DNA of 64,000 nucleotides from Streptomyces griseus subsp. griseus (lineage in GTDB: Bacteria > Actinomycetota > Actinomycetes > Streptomycetales > Streptomycetaceae), in contig NZ_JOJE01000003.1 of assembly GCF_000720255.1 (NCBI RefSeq), forward strand, positions 248,001 through 312,000, read 5' to 3'. The notes under the pieces were generated by a model. That model made no database searches. It was given only the letters and a program-made list of their open reading frames with translations, and was not told the DNA's origin. This document shows, piece after piece, positions 54,701 through 63,192 of this stretch (its first letter is position 1; every line of letters begins with the position of its first letter). Made by a program: the position numbers and the translations under genes.

Positions 54701-56185
54701 TCACCCCCGTACGGCCGCCTGCTCCTGCTGCTGTACGGGGGCCGGCGGCACCCGCTCGTGCTGCACCCGCTCGTGCTGTGCCTGCTCCGCCCGCGGCTCC
54801 CGTACGACGTCACCGGTGCCGCCGAGCCCACGGGCCGGTCCCTGGCAGCCCTGTACGACGCCGATGCCCAGCGCCACCAGCAGGGTCACCACGACGAACA
54901 CGAACAGCCGTTGCCGCAGCAGGCGCGGATTGGCCGGTCGCAGCCAGGTCCCCGTGGTCCGGGGCGCAGGACGGCCGGTACCGCTACGAGGCGCGGGACG
55001 GCTGCCGGTGCCGGGACGGGAGCGGGGGACCGGCGTGTTCCGGGAGGCGGGTGTGGGCCGCGACCCCGACCGGGACGACGGCGCACCTCCACCGCGTCCG
55101 GCGCCCGTGCCCCGCGAGGCGGTCCCACTCCGGGACGGGGCACCGTTCTGCGCGGAGCCGCCACCCCGTGAGCCCGACCCGCCGCGCACCGGCGCGGGCC
55201 CGCGCGAGGGGGTGGCCGCCCCGCGGGGGGCCGGAGTCCCCGGCTGCCCCTGCGGACGCCGCTGGGCACGGTCCGGGTACGTGGTGTCGTGCAGCCGCCC
55301 GGTGGGCCGGTCCGCCTCAGCCGCGCGCGGCGAAGGCGGCCGCCCGTCCACGACGCCATGGGCCTCCCGAGCGGCGATCTCCTTCAGCCGCAGGGAGAGG
55401 TCGAGGGTGCTGGGCCGTTCCTCGGGATTCTTGGCCAGACACGCCCGCACCAGCGGGCCCAACGCGTCCGGTACGCCGTGCAGCTGTGCCTCCTCGTGCA
55501 CGACGCGGTACAGCATCACCTCGGAACTGCCCTGACCGAAGGGGGAGTCGGCCATCGAGGCGTACGCGAGCGTGGCACCCAGCGAGAACACGTCCGTGGC
55601 CGGGGTGACCGCGGCCCCGCGCACCTGCTCCGGCGCGAGGAAGCCGGGCGAGCCGACCGCCGTGCCGACATGCGTCAGCGTGGAGGCACCGGTGGCCCAG
55701 GCGATGCCGAAGTCGATGATCCGCGGTCCCTTGGGGGAGAGCAGGATGTTGGACGGCTTCAGGTCCCGGTGCACGACCCCGGCCTCATGGACGGCGACGA
55801 GCCCCTCGGACAGGGCGGCCCCGATGGCGGCGACCTGCGCGGCACCCAGCGGCCCCTCCTCGGCGACCTTGTCGTGCAGGGACGGACCGGGCACGTACTG
55901 CGTGGCGAACCACGGCCGGTCGGCCTCCAGGTCCGCCGCGACCAGCCGGGCGGTGCACCCGCCCCTGATCCGCCGCGCCGCCGAGACCTCGCGAGCGAAC
56001 CGCGACCGGAACTCCTGATCCTCCGCCAGATCGGGACGGATCACCTTCAGGGCGACCCGCTGCCCCTTCTTGTCGGAGCCCAGATAGACAACGCCCATCC
56101 CGCCCGCGCCGAGCCGTCGGTGAAGCTTGAACGAGCCGACGACGCGCGGGTCCTCGCGCCTCAGGCGCATCATCGCCATGTTCAT
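54701..56185 (-). CDS. Transmembrane Ser/Thr protein kinase
   Basis: 494 residues from ATG 56185. Kinase domain about 18-275: LHRRLGAGGMGVVYLGSDKK (Gly loop), VALKVIRPDL (Lys), VVHRDLKPSNILL (catalytic loop), IIDFGIAWATG (DFG), and SPGFLAPEQV (APE). A Pro/Arg/Gly/Ser-rich disordered linker (about 285-415) leads to one membrane helix (LFVFVVVTLLVALGIGVVQG, about 425-445) and a Gln/Pro/Glu-rich exterior tail. There are no PASTA repeats, so it is not the PknB-type cell-wall kinase. The ATG has GCGGGG upstream; MAMM two codons on offers other starts. Confidence 0.92.
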   Translation of the reverse strand: MNMAMMRLRREDPRVVGSFKLHRRLGAGGMGVVYLGSDKKGQRVALKVIRPDLAEDQEFRSRFAREVSAARRIRGGCTARLVAADLEADRPWFATQYVPGPSLHDKVAEEGPLGAAQVAAIGAALSEGLVAVHEAGVVHRDLKPSNILLSPKGPRIIDFGIAWATGASTLTHVGTAVGSPGFLAPEQVRGAAVTPATDVFSLGATLAYASMADSPFGQGSSEVMLYRVVHEEAQLHGVPDALGPLVRACLAKNPEERPSTLDLSLRLKEIAAREAHGVVDGRPPSPRAAEADRPTGRLHDTTYPDRAQRRPQGQPGTPAPRGAATPSRGPAPVRGGSGSRGGGSAQNGAPSRSGTASRGTGAGRGGGAPSSRSGSRPTPASRNTPVPRSRPGTGSRPAPRSGTGRPAPRTTGTWLRPANPRLLRQRLFVFVVVTLLVALGIGVVQGCQGPARGLGGTGDVVREPRAEQAQHERVQHERVPPAPVQQQEQAAVRG

Positions 56186-56381
56186 CCCCGCTGCCCGGTC
56201 CGTGTGACGTGGCACAGCTTACGTTTCCGGGGCCGCTCGCGCGCAGAGGCCGCGCCCTCTCGCCCCGGCCGATTGTCAGCGCCTGGCAGGAGACCTGAAG
56301 AATGGTCAGAGAACGGGCGAACCGGGAGACTTCGCCCAGTACGTCGTTCCAACCACCCGTCGAATAAGGCGGATTGGACGC

Positions 56382-56708
56382 GTGAAGGGCGACCGCGTGG
56401 AGATGGTCGTGGACGCGGGGGACACGACCGGCACCTCTGAGAGGGTGGCGCGCCGGGCGGGCCGCCGAGTGGAGACGGCGGCCCGCGAAGGGGCCGTGGA
56501 AGTGAGCGAAGTCACCTGGTCGAGCAGCCGGTACCCCGCGAGGACAGCTCGGAAAAAGCAGGCCGGAGCGGACACCCCCTCCGGGAAGACCCCGAGACAT
56601 GGGCCCCCGTCTCCACCCAGAGGAGTACTCCGCAGGTCATGGCTCATCCTCGGGGAGGCCCGGCAATCGGTACGAGGGCATGACGACCCGGGAGCCCGCC
56701 GAGCCTAG
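56382..56708 (+). CDS. Possible small hypothetical protein
   Basis: Up to 108 codons from GTG 56382 (AAGGCGGA at 56366-56373). The N-terminal part is Arg/Glu/Val-rich (ERVARRAGRRVETAAREGAV, then EVSEVTW), which looks like a folded small protein rather than random frame. The C-terminal third is Pro/Arg-rich and not convincing. It fills most of the 600-base gap between the kinase and the small membrane protein. No family recognised; it could instead be a non-coding promoter region. Confidence 0.35.
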   Translation: MKGDRVEMVVDAGDTTGTSERVARRAGRRVETAAREGAVEVSEVTWSSSRYPARTARKKQAGADTPSGKTPRHGPPSPPRGVLRRSWLILGEARQSVRGHDDPGARRA

Positions 56709-56801
56709 ATTTGAGGTCAAGCGGCGGGTGCAGCACTCGTCCCCCGAGGTCAGACACTCGCCGCTGCCAACCACAACGCAAGAACGGTCAGGAGAGGGAC
56801 C

Positions 56802-56996
56802 ATGGCCCACACGGCACCGCGGACGATGATCCGCCCCGAGGGACGCACCACGCGACCCCGCCGCACGGGCCGTCGCCACCCGCTGGTGGCGACACTCATG
56901 GCCCTTCCCCTGGCGGCCCTCCTCCTCTTCGTCTTCGACGGGTGGGAGGCGGTGGCCACACAGGCGTCGTCCGTGGGTGTGATGCTGGGGCGCTGA
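56802..56996 (+). CDS. Small single-span membrane protein
   Basis: 64 residues from ATG 56802 with CAGGAGAGGG upstream, a strong site. Basic N-terminus (RPEGRTTRPRRTGRRHP, inside) then one membrane helix (LVATLMALPLAALLLFVFDG) and a short exterior tail. No family name known. The strong binding site and the terminator 90 bases later support a real monocistronic gene. Confidence 0.7.
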   Translation: MAHTAPRTMIRPEGRTTRPRRTGRRHPLVATLMALPLAALLLFVFDGWEAVATQASSVGVMLGR

Positions 56997-57387
56997 GCGG
57001 CGACCCCAGGCCCGGAAGAGCGGTCCGGGCGGGGACATCCATCCATGAAACCCCGTGGGGACGGGGGTGCGGCGGACGGCAAAAAATGCCGGCGCAGCTG
57101 GGGAGCTGCGCCGGCATTGCTTTTCCCCCAACGACAGCGCCGCGCGCCGAGGCACCAGAACCCGCGTACTCTCCCGCCCACGGGCCCTCGAAGCCGCCCG
57201 GCGCCCCACCACTGCCCGTACCCTCATCAGCGGGCCCGCCGCCACGCCTCCGGCCCACACGCCCCCATGAGCCTCCGGCCCGCACGCACCGGCCCACACG
57301 CACCGGCCCACGGGTCGCGGCCCACGGAGCCCCGTTTTTGAAAACACCCGTCCCCGGACCTACCGCACCCGCCGCCAAGGGAGCCCC
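56997..57387. other. Intergenic region with terminator
   Basis: About 390 bases. Apart from the strong terminator at 57085-57124, the rest (57125-57370) is C-rich DNA with repeated 'ccggccc/cacgca' words (tcatcagcgggcc, then gccggcccacacg repeats at about 57250-57310) and no gene. Confidence 0.5.
57085..57124. terminator. Strong intrinsic terminator with A- and T-tracts
   Basis: A perfect 15-bp stem (57085-57099 with 57104-57118) with a gggg loop, preceded by AAAAAA and followed by GCTTTT. It is the best canonical terminator in the window and could work in both directions. Confidence 0.92.
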
Positions 57388-58323
57388 ATGCCCCTCGCCC
57401 CCCTGCTCCCGGCCCTCACCGCCCGCGTGCGCAGCACCGCTCACCCCGCCCTCGACCAGTGCGATTGCGGGACCGACACCCTCGCGGACCGCACCGACGC
57501 CACTGTGATTCGCCACGGGGACACCGTCGCCAAGGCGCACGCCCCGGACACGAGCCCCACCGACCTGGCCCTCCGCCTCACCACGGCCGCCCGGCTCCCG
57601 GACGTGTTCCTGCCGCCACTCGCCCCCGCCCCCACCCTCCTCCACGGCCGCCTGGTCACCTTCTGGCCGTACGGCGTCCCGGTGGACCCCGTGGATCCGG
57701 ACGCCGCCCCCTGGGAAGCCGCGGGCAGCCTGCTCGCCCGCCTGCACCGCACGCCCGCCCCGGCCTCGCTTCCTCCGATGCGGGGCCCGGTCAAGGCGGC
57801 CCTCGCCGTGGTCCGCCTCGGCGGAACCGGCGACCACCCCGCCGCCCTGCCGATCCTCCGCGCCTGGCGCCTGCTGCCGGCCTGGGCCCGGGCGGAGGCC
57901 CCCATGCCCGACACGTCCACCCTCTGCCACGGCGACCTCCACCTGGGTCAGCTCGTCCGCCATCCCGCGCCCGACGGGCCCTGGCACCTCATCGACGTCG
58001 ACGACCTGGGCGTGGGCACCCCGGCCTGGGACCTCGCGCGGCCCGCGGCCTGGTACGCCTGTGGACTGCTCCCGCCCGAGGAGTGGACCCGCTTCCTGAC
58101 GGCCTACCGCGAGGCGCGCGGCCCGGCCGTGCCCGCCGACGGCGACCCCTGGCCCGTCCTGGACGTCCCGGCGCGGGCCCTCACCGTGCAGACCGCGGCC
58201 CGTGCCCTGACCAAGGCGATCGCTCAGGACCGGCCGCTGGACGAGGTCGAGCAGTCGCTCGTGGACGCATGTTCCCGAATGTGTCCCGTCCCGGTGCAGT
58301 TGGCATCGAACCCAGCGAAGTAG
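57388..58323 (+). CDS. Aminoglycoside-phosphotransferase-family kinase
   Basis: 311 residues from ATG 57388 (AAGGGAG upstream). APH/choline-kinase fold: N-lobe ATVIRHGDTVAKAHAPD (Lys), a catalytic loop STLCHGDLHLGQLVRHP (HGDLHxxQ) and the metal motif WHLIDVDDLGVGTPAWDLAR (DxD). Substrate unknown; most chromosomal members phosphorylate small metabolites rather than antibiotics. N-terminus has a short Cys pair (CDCG, 24-27). Confidence 0.88.
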   Translation: MPLAPLLPALTARVRSTAHPALDQCDCGTDTLADRTDATVIRHGDTVAKAHAPDTSPTDLALRLTTAARLPDVFLPPLAPAPTLLHGRLVTFWPYGVPVDPVDPDAAPWEAAGSLLARLHRTPAPASLPPMRGPVKAALAVVRLGGTGDHPAALPILRAWRLLPAWARAEAPMPDTSTLCHGDLHLGQLVRHPAPDGPWHLIDVDDLGVGTPAWDLARPAAWYACGLLPPEEWTRFLTAYREARGPAVPADGDPWPVLDVPARALTVQTAARALTKAIAQDRPLDEVEQSLVDACSRMCPVPVQLASNPAK

Positions 58324-58403
58324 GGTGCAACCGATCGCAGCCGGACAGAGTCTGTCCTGGCGACGTGCGAAGCAGGACCGACCGGCGAGGAGTTGAGCCG
58401 ACC

Positions 58404-58700
58404 ATGCAGTGTCCGAAGTGCCATGCGCCCATGCACACGTACAACCGCAACGGCGTACAGATCGAGCAGTGCAGCAACTGCCGGGGAATCTTCCTCGACT
58501 ACGGTGAGCTGGAGGCGCTCACCCGCCTCGAATCCCAGTGGTCGCAGCCCGGGCCCCCGCCCCCGGCCGCCCCGCAGGCGTATCCGGCCGCCCCGCAGGC
58601 CCCCGCGTGGGGTGCCCCGCACGGCGGCCATGGCGGACACGGTGGGCACTACGGCCATCACCGCCACAAGAGCTTCGGGCACATGCTGTTCTCCAGCTGA
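58404..58700 (+). CDS. TFIIB-type zinc-ribbon protein
   Basis: 98 residues from ATG 58404 (GGCGAGGAG upstream). N-terminal zinc ribbon: CPKCHAPM and CSNCRGIFLDYGELEAL (two CxxC pairs, zf-TFIIB family). The middle is Pro/Ala-rich and the C-terminus His/Gly-rich (GGHGGHGGHYGHHRHKS), which may bind metal. Function unknown; the family is widespread in actinobacteria. Follows the phosphotransferase by 80 bases and ends at a good terminator. Confidence 0.87.
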   Translation: MQCPKCHAPMHTYNRNGVQIEQCSNCRGIFLDYGELEALTRLESQWSQPGPPPPAAPQAYPAAPQAPAWGAPHGGHGGHGGHYGHHRHKSFGHMLFSS

Positions 58701-58713
58701 CCGACACACGCAG

Positions 58714-58741
58714 AAGCCCCCAGCCGCAAGGCTGGGGGCTT
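58714..58741. terminator. Terminator between zinc-ribbon gene and tRNA cluster
   Basis: AAGCCCCCAGCC (58714-58725) pairs with GGCTGGGGGCTT (58730-58741) around a gcaa loop. It serves the rightward gene and, in the other direction, the tRNA transcript. Confidence 0.9.
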
Positions 58742-58747
58742 CGTATG

Positions 58748-58819
58748 TGGACGATACTGGGATTGAACCAGTGACCTCTTCCGTGTCAGGGAAGCGCTCT
58801 CCCGCTGAGCTAATCGTCC
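58748..58819 (-). tRNA. tRNA-Val (GAC), copy 3 in transcript order
   Basis: 72 nt without encoded CCA. Acceptor GGACGAT/ATCGTCC, discriminator A, anticodon GAC in a loop closed by CTTCC/GGAAG, T-loop TTCAATC. Body identical to the other two copies. Confidence 0.95.
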
Positions 58820-58830
58820 TCGGGACTGCG

Positions 58831-58902
58831 TGCGCGATACTGGGATTGAACCAGTGACCTCTTCCGTGTCAGGGAAGCGCTCTCCCGCTGAGCTAATCGC
58901 GC
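58831..58902 (-). tRNA. tRNA-Val (GAC) with divergent acceptor stem
   Basis: 72 nt. Anticodon GAC and body identical to its neighbours, but the acceptor stem is GCGCGAT/ATCGCGC with full compensatory pairing. Confidence 0.95.
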
Positions 58903-58925
58903 GGGTCGAAGCTCTGTGGCTCCAG

Positions 58926-58997
58926 TGGACGATACTGGGATTGAACCAGTGACCTCTTCCGTGTCAGGGAAGCGCTCTCCCGCTGAGCTAATCGTCC
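58926..58997 (-). tRNA. tRNA-Val (GAC)
   Basis: 72 nt, acceptor GGACGAT/ATCGTCC, anticodon GAC. Identical to the copy at 58748-58819. Confidence 0.95.
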
Positions 58998-59001
58998 TTG
59001 G

Positions 59002-59072
59002 AGGTGGAGACGGGATTTGAACCCGTGTAGACGGCTTTGCAGGCCGTTGCCTCGCCTCTCGGCCACTCCACC
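59002..59072 (-). tRNA. tRNA-Cys (GCA)
   Basis: 71 nt, acceptor GGTGGAG/CTCCACC, discriminator U as expected for tRNA-Cys, anticodon GCA in CCTGCAAA. Confidence 0.95.
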
Positions 59073-59110
59073 AGGAGTGTAGGGAACCGGGAAGATCCCC
59101 ACTTCCTTCG

Positions 59111-59183
59111 AGCGGACGACGAGGTTCGAACTCGCGACCTCAACCTTGGCAAGGTTGCGCTCTACCAACTGAGCTACGTCCGC
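59111..59183 (-). tRNA. tRNA-Gly (GCC)
   Basis: 73 nt, acceptor GCGGACG paired with CGTCCGC, discriminator U, anticodon GCC in a loop closed by CAACC/GGTTG. First tRNA of the leftward Gly-Cys-Val-Val-Val cluster. Confidence 0.95.
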
Positions 59184-59405
59184 CTGTCGTTTCGGTCCGC
59201 TCCCGCGGCCCGGCGACGTGTTGAACTCTAGCGGATTCCTGGGCCAGCACAAAAACGCGTTTGCGCAGCGTGCTGCGTTACGTCCTGGTCATGACGAGGT
59301 CGGCGCACCAGGACCGCGTCCCATCAGTGCCCCGAGTCCAGCAGAAACGGTGCCCGGTGGCCATCCCGGGGTCACCCTTCGGACACCCGCCCTAGACTCG
59401 GCACC

Positions 59406-60452
59406 GTGCCCCAGCTCCCTCCCCTCGCCCGCTTCGGCGGCCGTGTCGCCACCGGTCTCCTCGACGTCACCAGCGACCCCGCGGCCCTCGACTCGACCGG
59501 CTTCTGGGCGGTCTGCGCGGACTACGGGGGCCGTCTGACCTGCGCCCGCTTCCGGGACGTACAGGAGGAGCCCGTGCCCACGCCGGTGCCTGGGCGGTGG
59601 CGCGGACCGCGGGTCGACGACTGGACGTCGTCCCTCGACCGCGCCGCGTACACGGCGGGCGTGCGGCGCATCCGCGAGCACATCGCGAGGGGCGAGGTCT
59701 ACCAGGCCAACCTCTGCCGAATCCTGTCGGCACCGGTCCACCCCGACGCCGACGTGGACGACCTCACCGCCCTGCTGGCCCGCGGCAACCCGGCACCGTA
59801 TGCAGGAACGATTCGGCTGCCCGGTCACGGGGTAGAGGCGGCCACCGCCTCCCCCGAACTCTTCCTGCGCCGCTACGGCCGGACCATTGAATCCGGCCCC
59901 ATCAAGGGCACTGGACGCACCGAGGCGGACCTGCTGGAGAAGGACTACGCCGAGAACGTGATGATCGTGGACCTCGTCCGCAACGACATCGGGCGGGTCT
60001 GCGCCACCGGCAGCGTGAGCGTCCCGGACCTCTGTGTCGTCGAGAAGCACCCAGGTCTCGTCCACCTCGTCTCGACGGTCCGCGGCGAACTGCGCGACGG
60101 CGCGGGCTGGCCCGAGCTGATCGCCGCCGCCTTCCCGCCCGGCTCGGTCACCGGTGCCCCCAAGTCGAGCGCGCTGCGGATCCTCGACACGTTGGAGACG
60201 GCGCCCCGGGGCCCGTACTGCGGGGGCATCGGATGGGTCGACGCCGACCGGGGCGCCGGAGAGCTGGCCGTCGGCATCCGCACCTTCTGGATCGACCGGG
60301 ACGAGGGGATGCTCCGCTTCGGGACCGGCGCCGGTATCACCTGGGGTTCGGACCCCGAGGGGGAGTGGCGCGAGACCGAGCTGAAGGCGTCGCGGCTGCT
60401 CGCGGTAGCGTCGGGAACGTACGAGGTGAGTGAAGAGGGACCGACGTGCTGA
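59406..60452 (+). CDS. pabB: Aminodeoxychorismate synthase component I-like (chorismate-binding)
   Basis: 348 residues from GTG 59406. Chorismate-binding domain: RIREHIARGEVYQANLCRIL, ASPELFLRRYGRTIESGPIK, GTGRT, LVRNDIGRVC, FPPGSVTGAPKSSALRILDT and GGIGWVDADRGAGELAVGIR. With a glutamine amidotransferase (PabA, not in the window) it makes 4-amino-4-deoxychorismate for folate. The N-terminal domain is shorter than in anthranilate synthase. pabC follows after 97 bases, supporting the PabB call over TrpE. Confidence 0.92.
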   Translation: MPQLPPLARFGGRVATGLLDVTSDPAALDSTGFWAVCADYGGRLTCARFRDVQEEPVPTPVPGRWRGPRVDDWTSSLDRAAYTAGVRRIREHIARGEVYQANLCRILSAPVHPDADVDDLTALLARGNPAPYAGTIRLPGHGVEAATASPELFLRRYGRTIESGPIKGTGRTEADLLEKDYAENVMIVDLVRNDIGRVCATGSVSVPDLCVVEKHPGLVHLVSTVRGELRDGAGWPELIAAAFPPGSVTGAPKSSALRILDTLETAPRGPYCGGIGWVDADRGAGELAVGIRTFWIDRDEGMLRFGTGAGITWGSDPEGEWRETELKASRLLAVASGTYEVSEEGPTC

Positions 60453-60549
60453 GCCGACCCGGGGGCGTTGTGATCCACAGCGGCTCCGCCGCGGGCCGGA
60501 CCCCCGGCCGACCGCAGGTGCCCAGTACATCCATGCGAGGTGGAGAACA

Positions 60550-61371
60550 GTGAAGCTTTGGCTCGACGGCGGGCTGCGGGACATCGATTCCGCCCGCGTC
60601 TCCGTCTTCGACCACGGGCTGACCGTGGGCGACGGCATCTTCGAGACGGTGAAGGCGACCGACGGGAGGCCCTTCGCGCTCACCCGCCACCTCGACCGGC
60701 TCACCCGCTCCGCACGCGGCCTCGGCCTGCCCGACCCGGACCTCGACGAGATCCGCCGCGCCTGCGCCGCCGTCCTCGAGGCCAACCCGATGCCGCTCGG
60801 CCGGCTGCGCATCACCTACACCGGCGGCTACGGCCCGCTCGGCTCCGACCGCGGCGAGCGGGGCCCCACACTCGTGGTGGCCCTCGGCGAGACCACCCGC
60901 CGTCCCGACGCCACGACCGTGATCACGGTCCCCTGGACCCGCAACGAGCGCGGCGCCCTCACCGGCCTGAAGACCACCTCCTACGCGGAGAACGTCGTCG
61001 CCCTCGCCCGCGCGCACCAACACGGCGCCACCGAGGCCCTGTTCGCCAACACCGTCGGACAGCTCTGCGAGGGCACGGGGTCGAACGTCTTCGTCGTCCT
61101 CGACGGCGAGATCCACACCCCGCCGCTCGCCTCCGGCTGCCTCGCGGGCATCACGCGCGCCCTGGCCGTCGAGTGGACCGGAGCCCGCGAGACCGACCTG
61201 CCGCTCGACGTGCTGGAGCGGGCCGAGGAGGTCTTCCTCACGTCCACCCTGCGCGACATTCAGGCCGTGCACCGCGTCGACGACCGCGAACTCCCCGGCG
61301 CGCCGGGCCCGGTGACCGCCAAGGCCATGCGGATCTTCGACGAGCGGTCGGGCAACGACCTGGACCCGTAG
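60550..61371 (+). CDS. pabC: 4-amino-4-deoxychorismate lyase-like, class IV aminotransferase
   Basis: 273 residues from GTG 60550 (GGTGGAGAAC upstream). Fold-type IV PLP enzyme: SVFDHGLTVGDGIFETVKAT, RLRITYTGGYGPLG, LKTTSYAENVVALARAHQHG (with the PLP Lys in this block), EGTGSNVFVVLDGEIHTPPL, and EEVFLTSTLRDIQAVHRVDD. Converts aminodeoxychorismate to p-aminobenzoate and pyruvate. D- or branched-chain aminotransferases are the alternatives; the pabB neighbour favours PabC. Confidence 0.88.
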   Translation: MKLWLDGGLRDIDSARVSVFDHGLTVGDGIFETVKATDGRPFALTRHLDRLTRSARGLGLPDPDLDEIRRACAAVLEANPMPLGRLRITYTGGYGPLGSDRGERGPTLVVALGETTRRPDATTVITVPWTRNERGALTGLKTTSYAENVVALARAHQHGATEALFANTVGQLCEGTGSNVFVVLDGEIHTPPLASGCLAGITRALAVEWTGARETDLPLDVLERAEEVFLTSTLRDIQAVHRVDDRELPGAPGPVTAKAMRIFDERSGNDLDP

Positions 61372-61412
61372 GGGCCGGAAGCAGCGAGGCCCGCAGGACC
61401 GGGAAGAAGCGA

Positions 61413-61441
61413 GACCTGCGGACCCGTGAATCCCGCAGGTC
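61413..61441. terminator. Terminator after pabC
   Basis: GACCTGCGG (61413-61421) pairs with CCGCAGGTC (61433-61441). Confidence 0.65.
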
Positions 61442-61500
61442 GGTTAAGAGCCGGGAAAAAGAGGCTGACGCGGGTCTGCGCGGCGGGTAGAACACCCCTG

Positions 61501-62325
61501 ATGACCACGACCCTGCGGCCGACCGAGCCGCTTCAGCGTGCCGCCGACGGGGCGCTGTCCCGCCACTACCAGGTGTGCGTGAACAGCCGTCCCGTCGGAG
61601 CGATACACCTCTCGACCTCGCCCGCCTTCGGTCCGACCGTCGCCCGGATCGACGATCTGCGCGTCGAGGAGCCCGACCGCCGACGCGGCCGGGGCACCGT
61701 GGCCGCACTCGCCGCCGAGGAGGTGGCGCGGGGCTGGGGCTGCAAGCGCATCGAGCTCAGGGTGCCCGCCGACGCCGGGCCCGCCCTGCGGCTGGCGACG
61801 GCCCTCGGCTACGTCCACCGAAACCGCGGCATGGAGAAGCCCCTCGGCGCCACCGCCCCGGAACTTCCCCCGGGCAGCAGGGCCCGGCCGCTGACGGAGG
61901 CCGAGTACGTGCGGTGGTACGACAAGGCGCTCGCGGACTACGCCCGGGACTGGGCAGAACGCGGCGTCCCCGAGGACGAGGCGTGGGCCAAGTCGCGACG
62001 GGACCACGAACAGCTGCTGCCGCGGGGTCTGGCGACGGAGGGCCTGACCTTCAGCGTCCTGGAGCACGAGGGCACGCGGGTGGGCACCCTCTGGATGTCC
62101 TTTCAGCAGGACCGGGCCTTCGTCTACGACGTCGAGACCGACGAGCCGTTCCGCGGCCGCGGCCACGGCCGCACCCTCATGCTGCTCGCCGAGGCCCAGG
62201 CCCTGGCCGCCGGCAAGCGGGTCGTCGGCCTGAACGTCTTCGCGGGCAACACCCCGGCCGAGCGGCTCTACGAGTCCCTCGGCTACGTCCCGGTCGCGTA
62301 CTCGATGTACAAGGACCTCCTGTGA
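61501..62325 (+). CDS. Tandem (double-domain) GNAT acetyltransferase
   Basis: 274 residues from ATG 61501. Two GNAT modules: the first (about 1-118) has ARIDDLRVEEPDRRRGRGTV and LRLATALGYVHRNRGMEKPL; the second (about 125-274) has VYDVETDEPFRGRGHGRTLM and LNVFAGNTPAERLYESLGY. Both retain the R/Q-x-x-G-x-G/A loop, so both could bind acetyl-CoA. Tandem forms such as mycothiol synthase (MshD) have one degenerate half, so this is not an obvious MshD. Substrate unknown. Confidence 0.87.
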   Translation: MTTTLRPTEPLQRAADGALSRHYQVCVNSRPVGAIHLSTSPAFGPTVARIDDLRVEEPDRRRGRGTVAALAAEEVARGWGCKRIELRVPADAGPALRLATALGYVHRNRGMEKPLGATAPELPPGSRARPLTEAEYVRWYDKALADYARDWAERGVPEDEAWAKSRRDHEQLLPRGLATEGLTFSVLEHEGTRVGTLWMSFQQDRAFVYDVETDEPFRGRGHGRTLMLLAEAQALAAGKRVVGLNVFAGNTPAERLYESLGYVPVAYSMYKDLL

Positions 62326-62331
62326 CGCTGA

Positions 62332-62363
62332 CTCGTGAGCTCGTGAGCTCGTGAGCTCCTGAG
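62332..62363. repeat. Tandem CTCGTGAG repeat
   Basis: Three copies of CTCGTGAG and one CTCCTGAG in tandem immediately after the tandem-GNAT stop. Confidence 0.9.
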
Positions 62364-62408
62364 CGCGTCGAGGCCGAGGCCATCGGGTGGACGGTCGCCG
62401 GGGCCGTC

Positions 62409-62942
62409 TCACTCCTGTTCGGCGAGCAGCCGGTCCGCGATCCGCTCGATGCGCTCGCGCAGGCCCTCCTGGCTCTTGCCGCCGTCGAGACGCTCACCGT
62501 CGATGACGTACGTCGGCGTACCGGTCACGCCGATCGCCTTGCCCTCGGCCTGGTCGGCGTCCACGATCAGGATGTGCCGCCCGTCGATCAGCGCGGTGTC
62601 CAACTCCTCCGCGTCGAGGCCCAGTTCCCGGGCCACCTCGACCAGGAGGGGTTCCCCCTGACGGTCCAGCTCCTCCACCCGGTCGAGCACCGCCTCCACG
62701 TACGACCACCCCTTGCCCTGCTCCGCGGCCTCCTCGGCGGCCTGCGCCGCGGCGAAGGCGTGCTTGTGCTTCTCCAGGGGAAAGTGCCGCAGCCGCAGCT
62801 CCAGGCGGTCGCCGTAGCGCTCACGCAGCGCGCGGAGGTCGGCCAGGGCGCCACGGCAGTCCGGGCACTGGAGTTCGCACCAGACGTCGAGGACGGCGGT
62901 AGGACGTGCGGGTTCGGATGCGGATGCGGGGGAGTCGCTCAT
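62409..62942 (-). CDS. DsbA/FrnE-like thiol-disulphide oxidoreductase (cytoplasmic)
   Basis: 177 residues from ATG 62942. Thioredoxin fold with the active site CPDC in VWCELQCPDCRGALADLRAL, a helical insertion (80-140) and the cis-Pro loop VTGTPTYVIDGERLDGG. There is no signal peptide, so it acts in the cytosol, as do FrnE-type proteins. The resemblance is to the DsbA family 'thioredoxin domain-containing' group. A promoter-proximal gap of 250 bases separates it from the divergent membrane protein gene. Confidence 0.88.
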   Translation of the reverse strand: MSDSPASASEPARPTAVLDVWCELQCPDCRGALADLRALRERYGDRLELRLRHFPLEKHKHAFAAAQAAEEAAEQGKGWSYVEAVLDRVEELDRQGEPLLVEVARELGLDAEELDTALIDGRHILIVDADQAEGKAIGVTGTPTYVIDGERLDGGKSQEGLRERIERIADRLLAEQE

Positions 62943-63192
62943 GACCACAGTCTCCCAGCCCCGCCCGGCCACCCCGACCCGGGCCGGGACGGCGTCACCG
63001 GGACCACGCACGATGATCTCCCGGGTGCCCCGAGGGGGCGTCGGGGGCGTACGACCCCGTGGCACCTGCGGAGGAGCCGACCCGGAGATCTCCCTGATGT
63101 CAGGCCGCAGCATGGCCCGCCGGGGCGCGGGAGGTGCAGGATGGAAGGGACGAAACGACGCCTGCCCGAACCGCGCCCGCCTGGAGGACCGG

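Noticed and set aside
62941..63192. N-terminal extension of the membrane protein at 63193
   Set aside because: The upstream frame is Pro/Arg/Gly-rich, lacks a binding site and overlaps the divergent start of the DsbA-like gene; ATG 63193 has a strong site.
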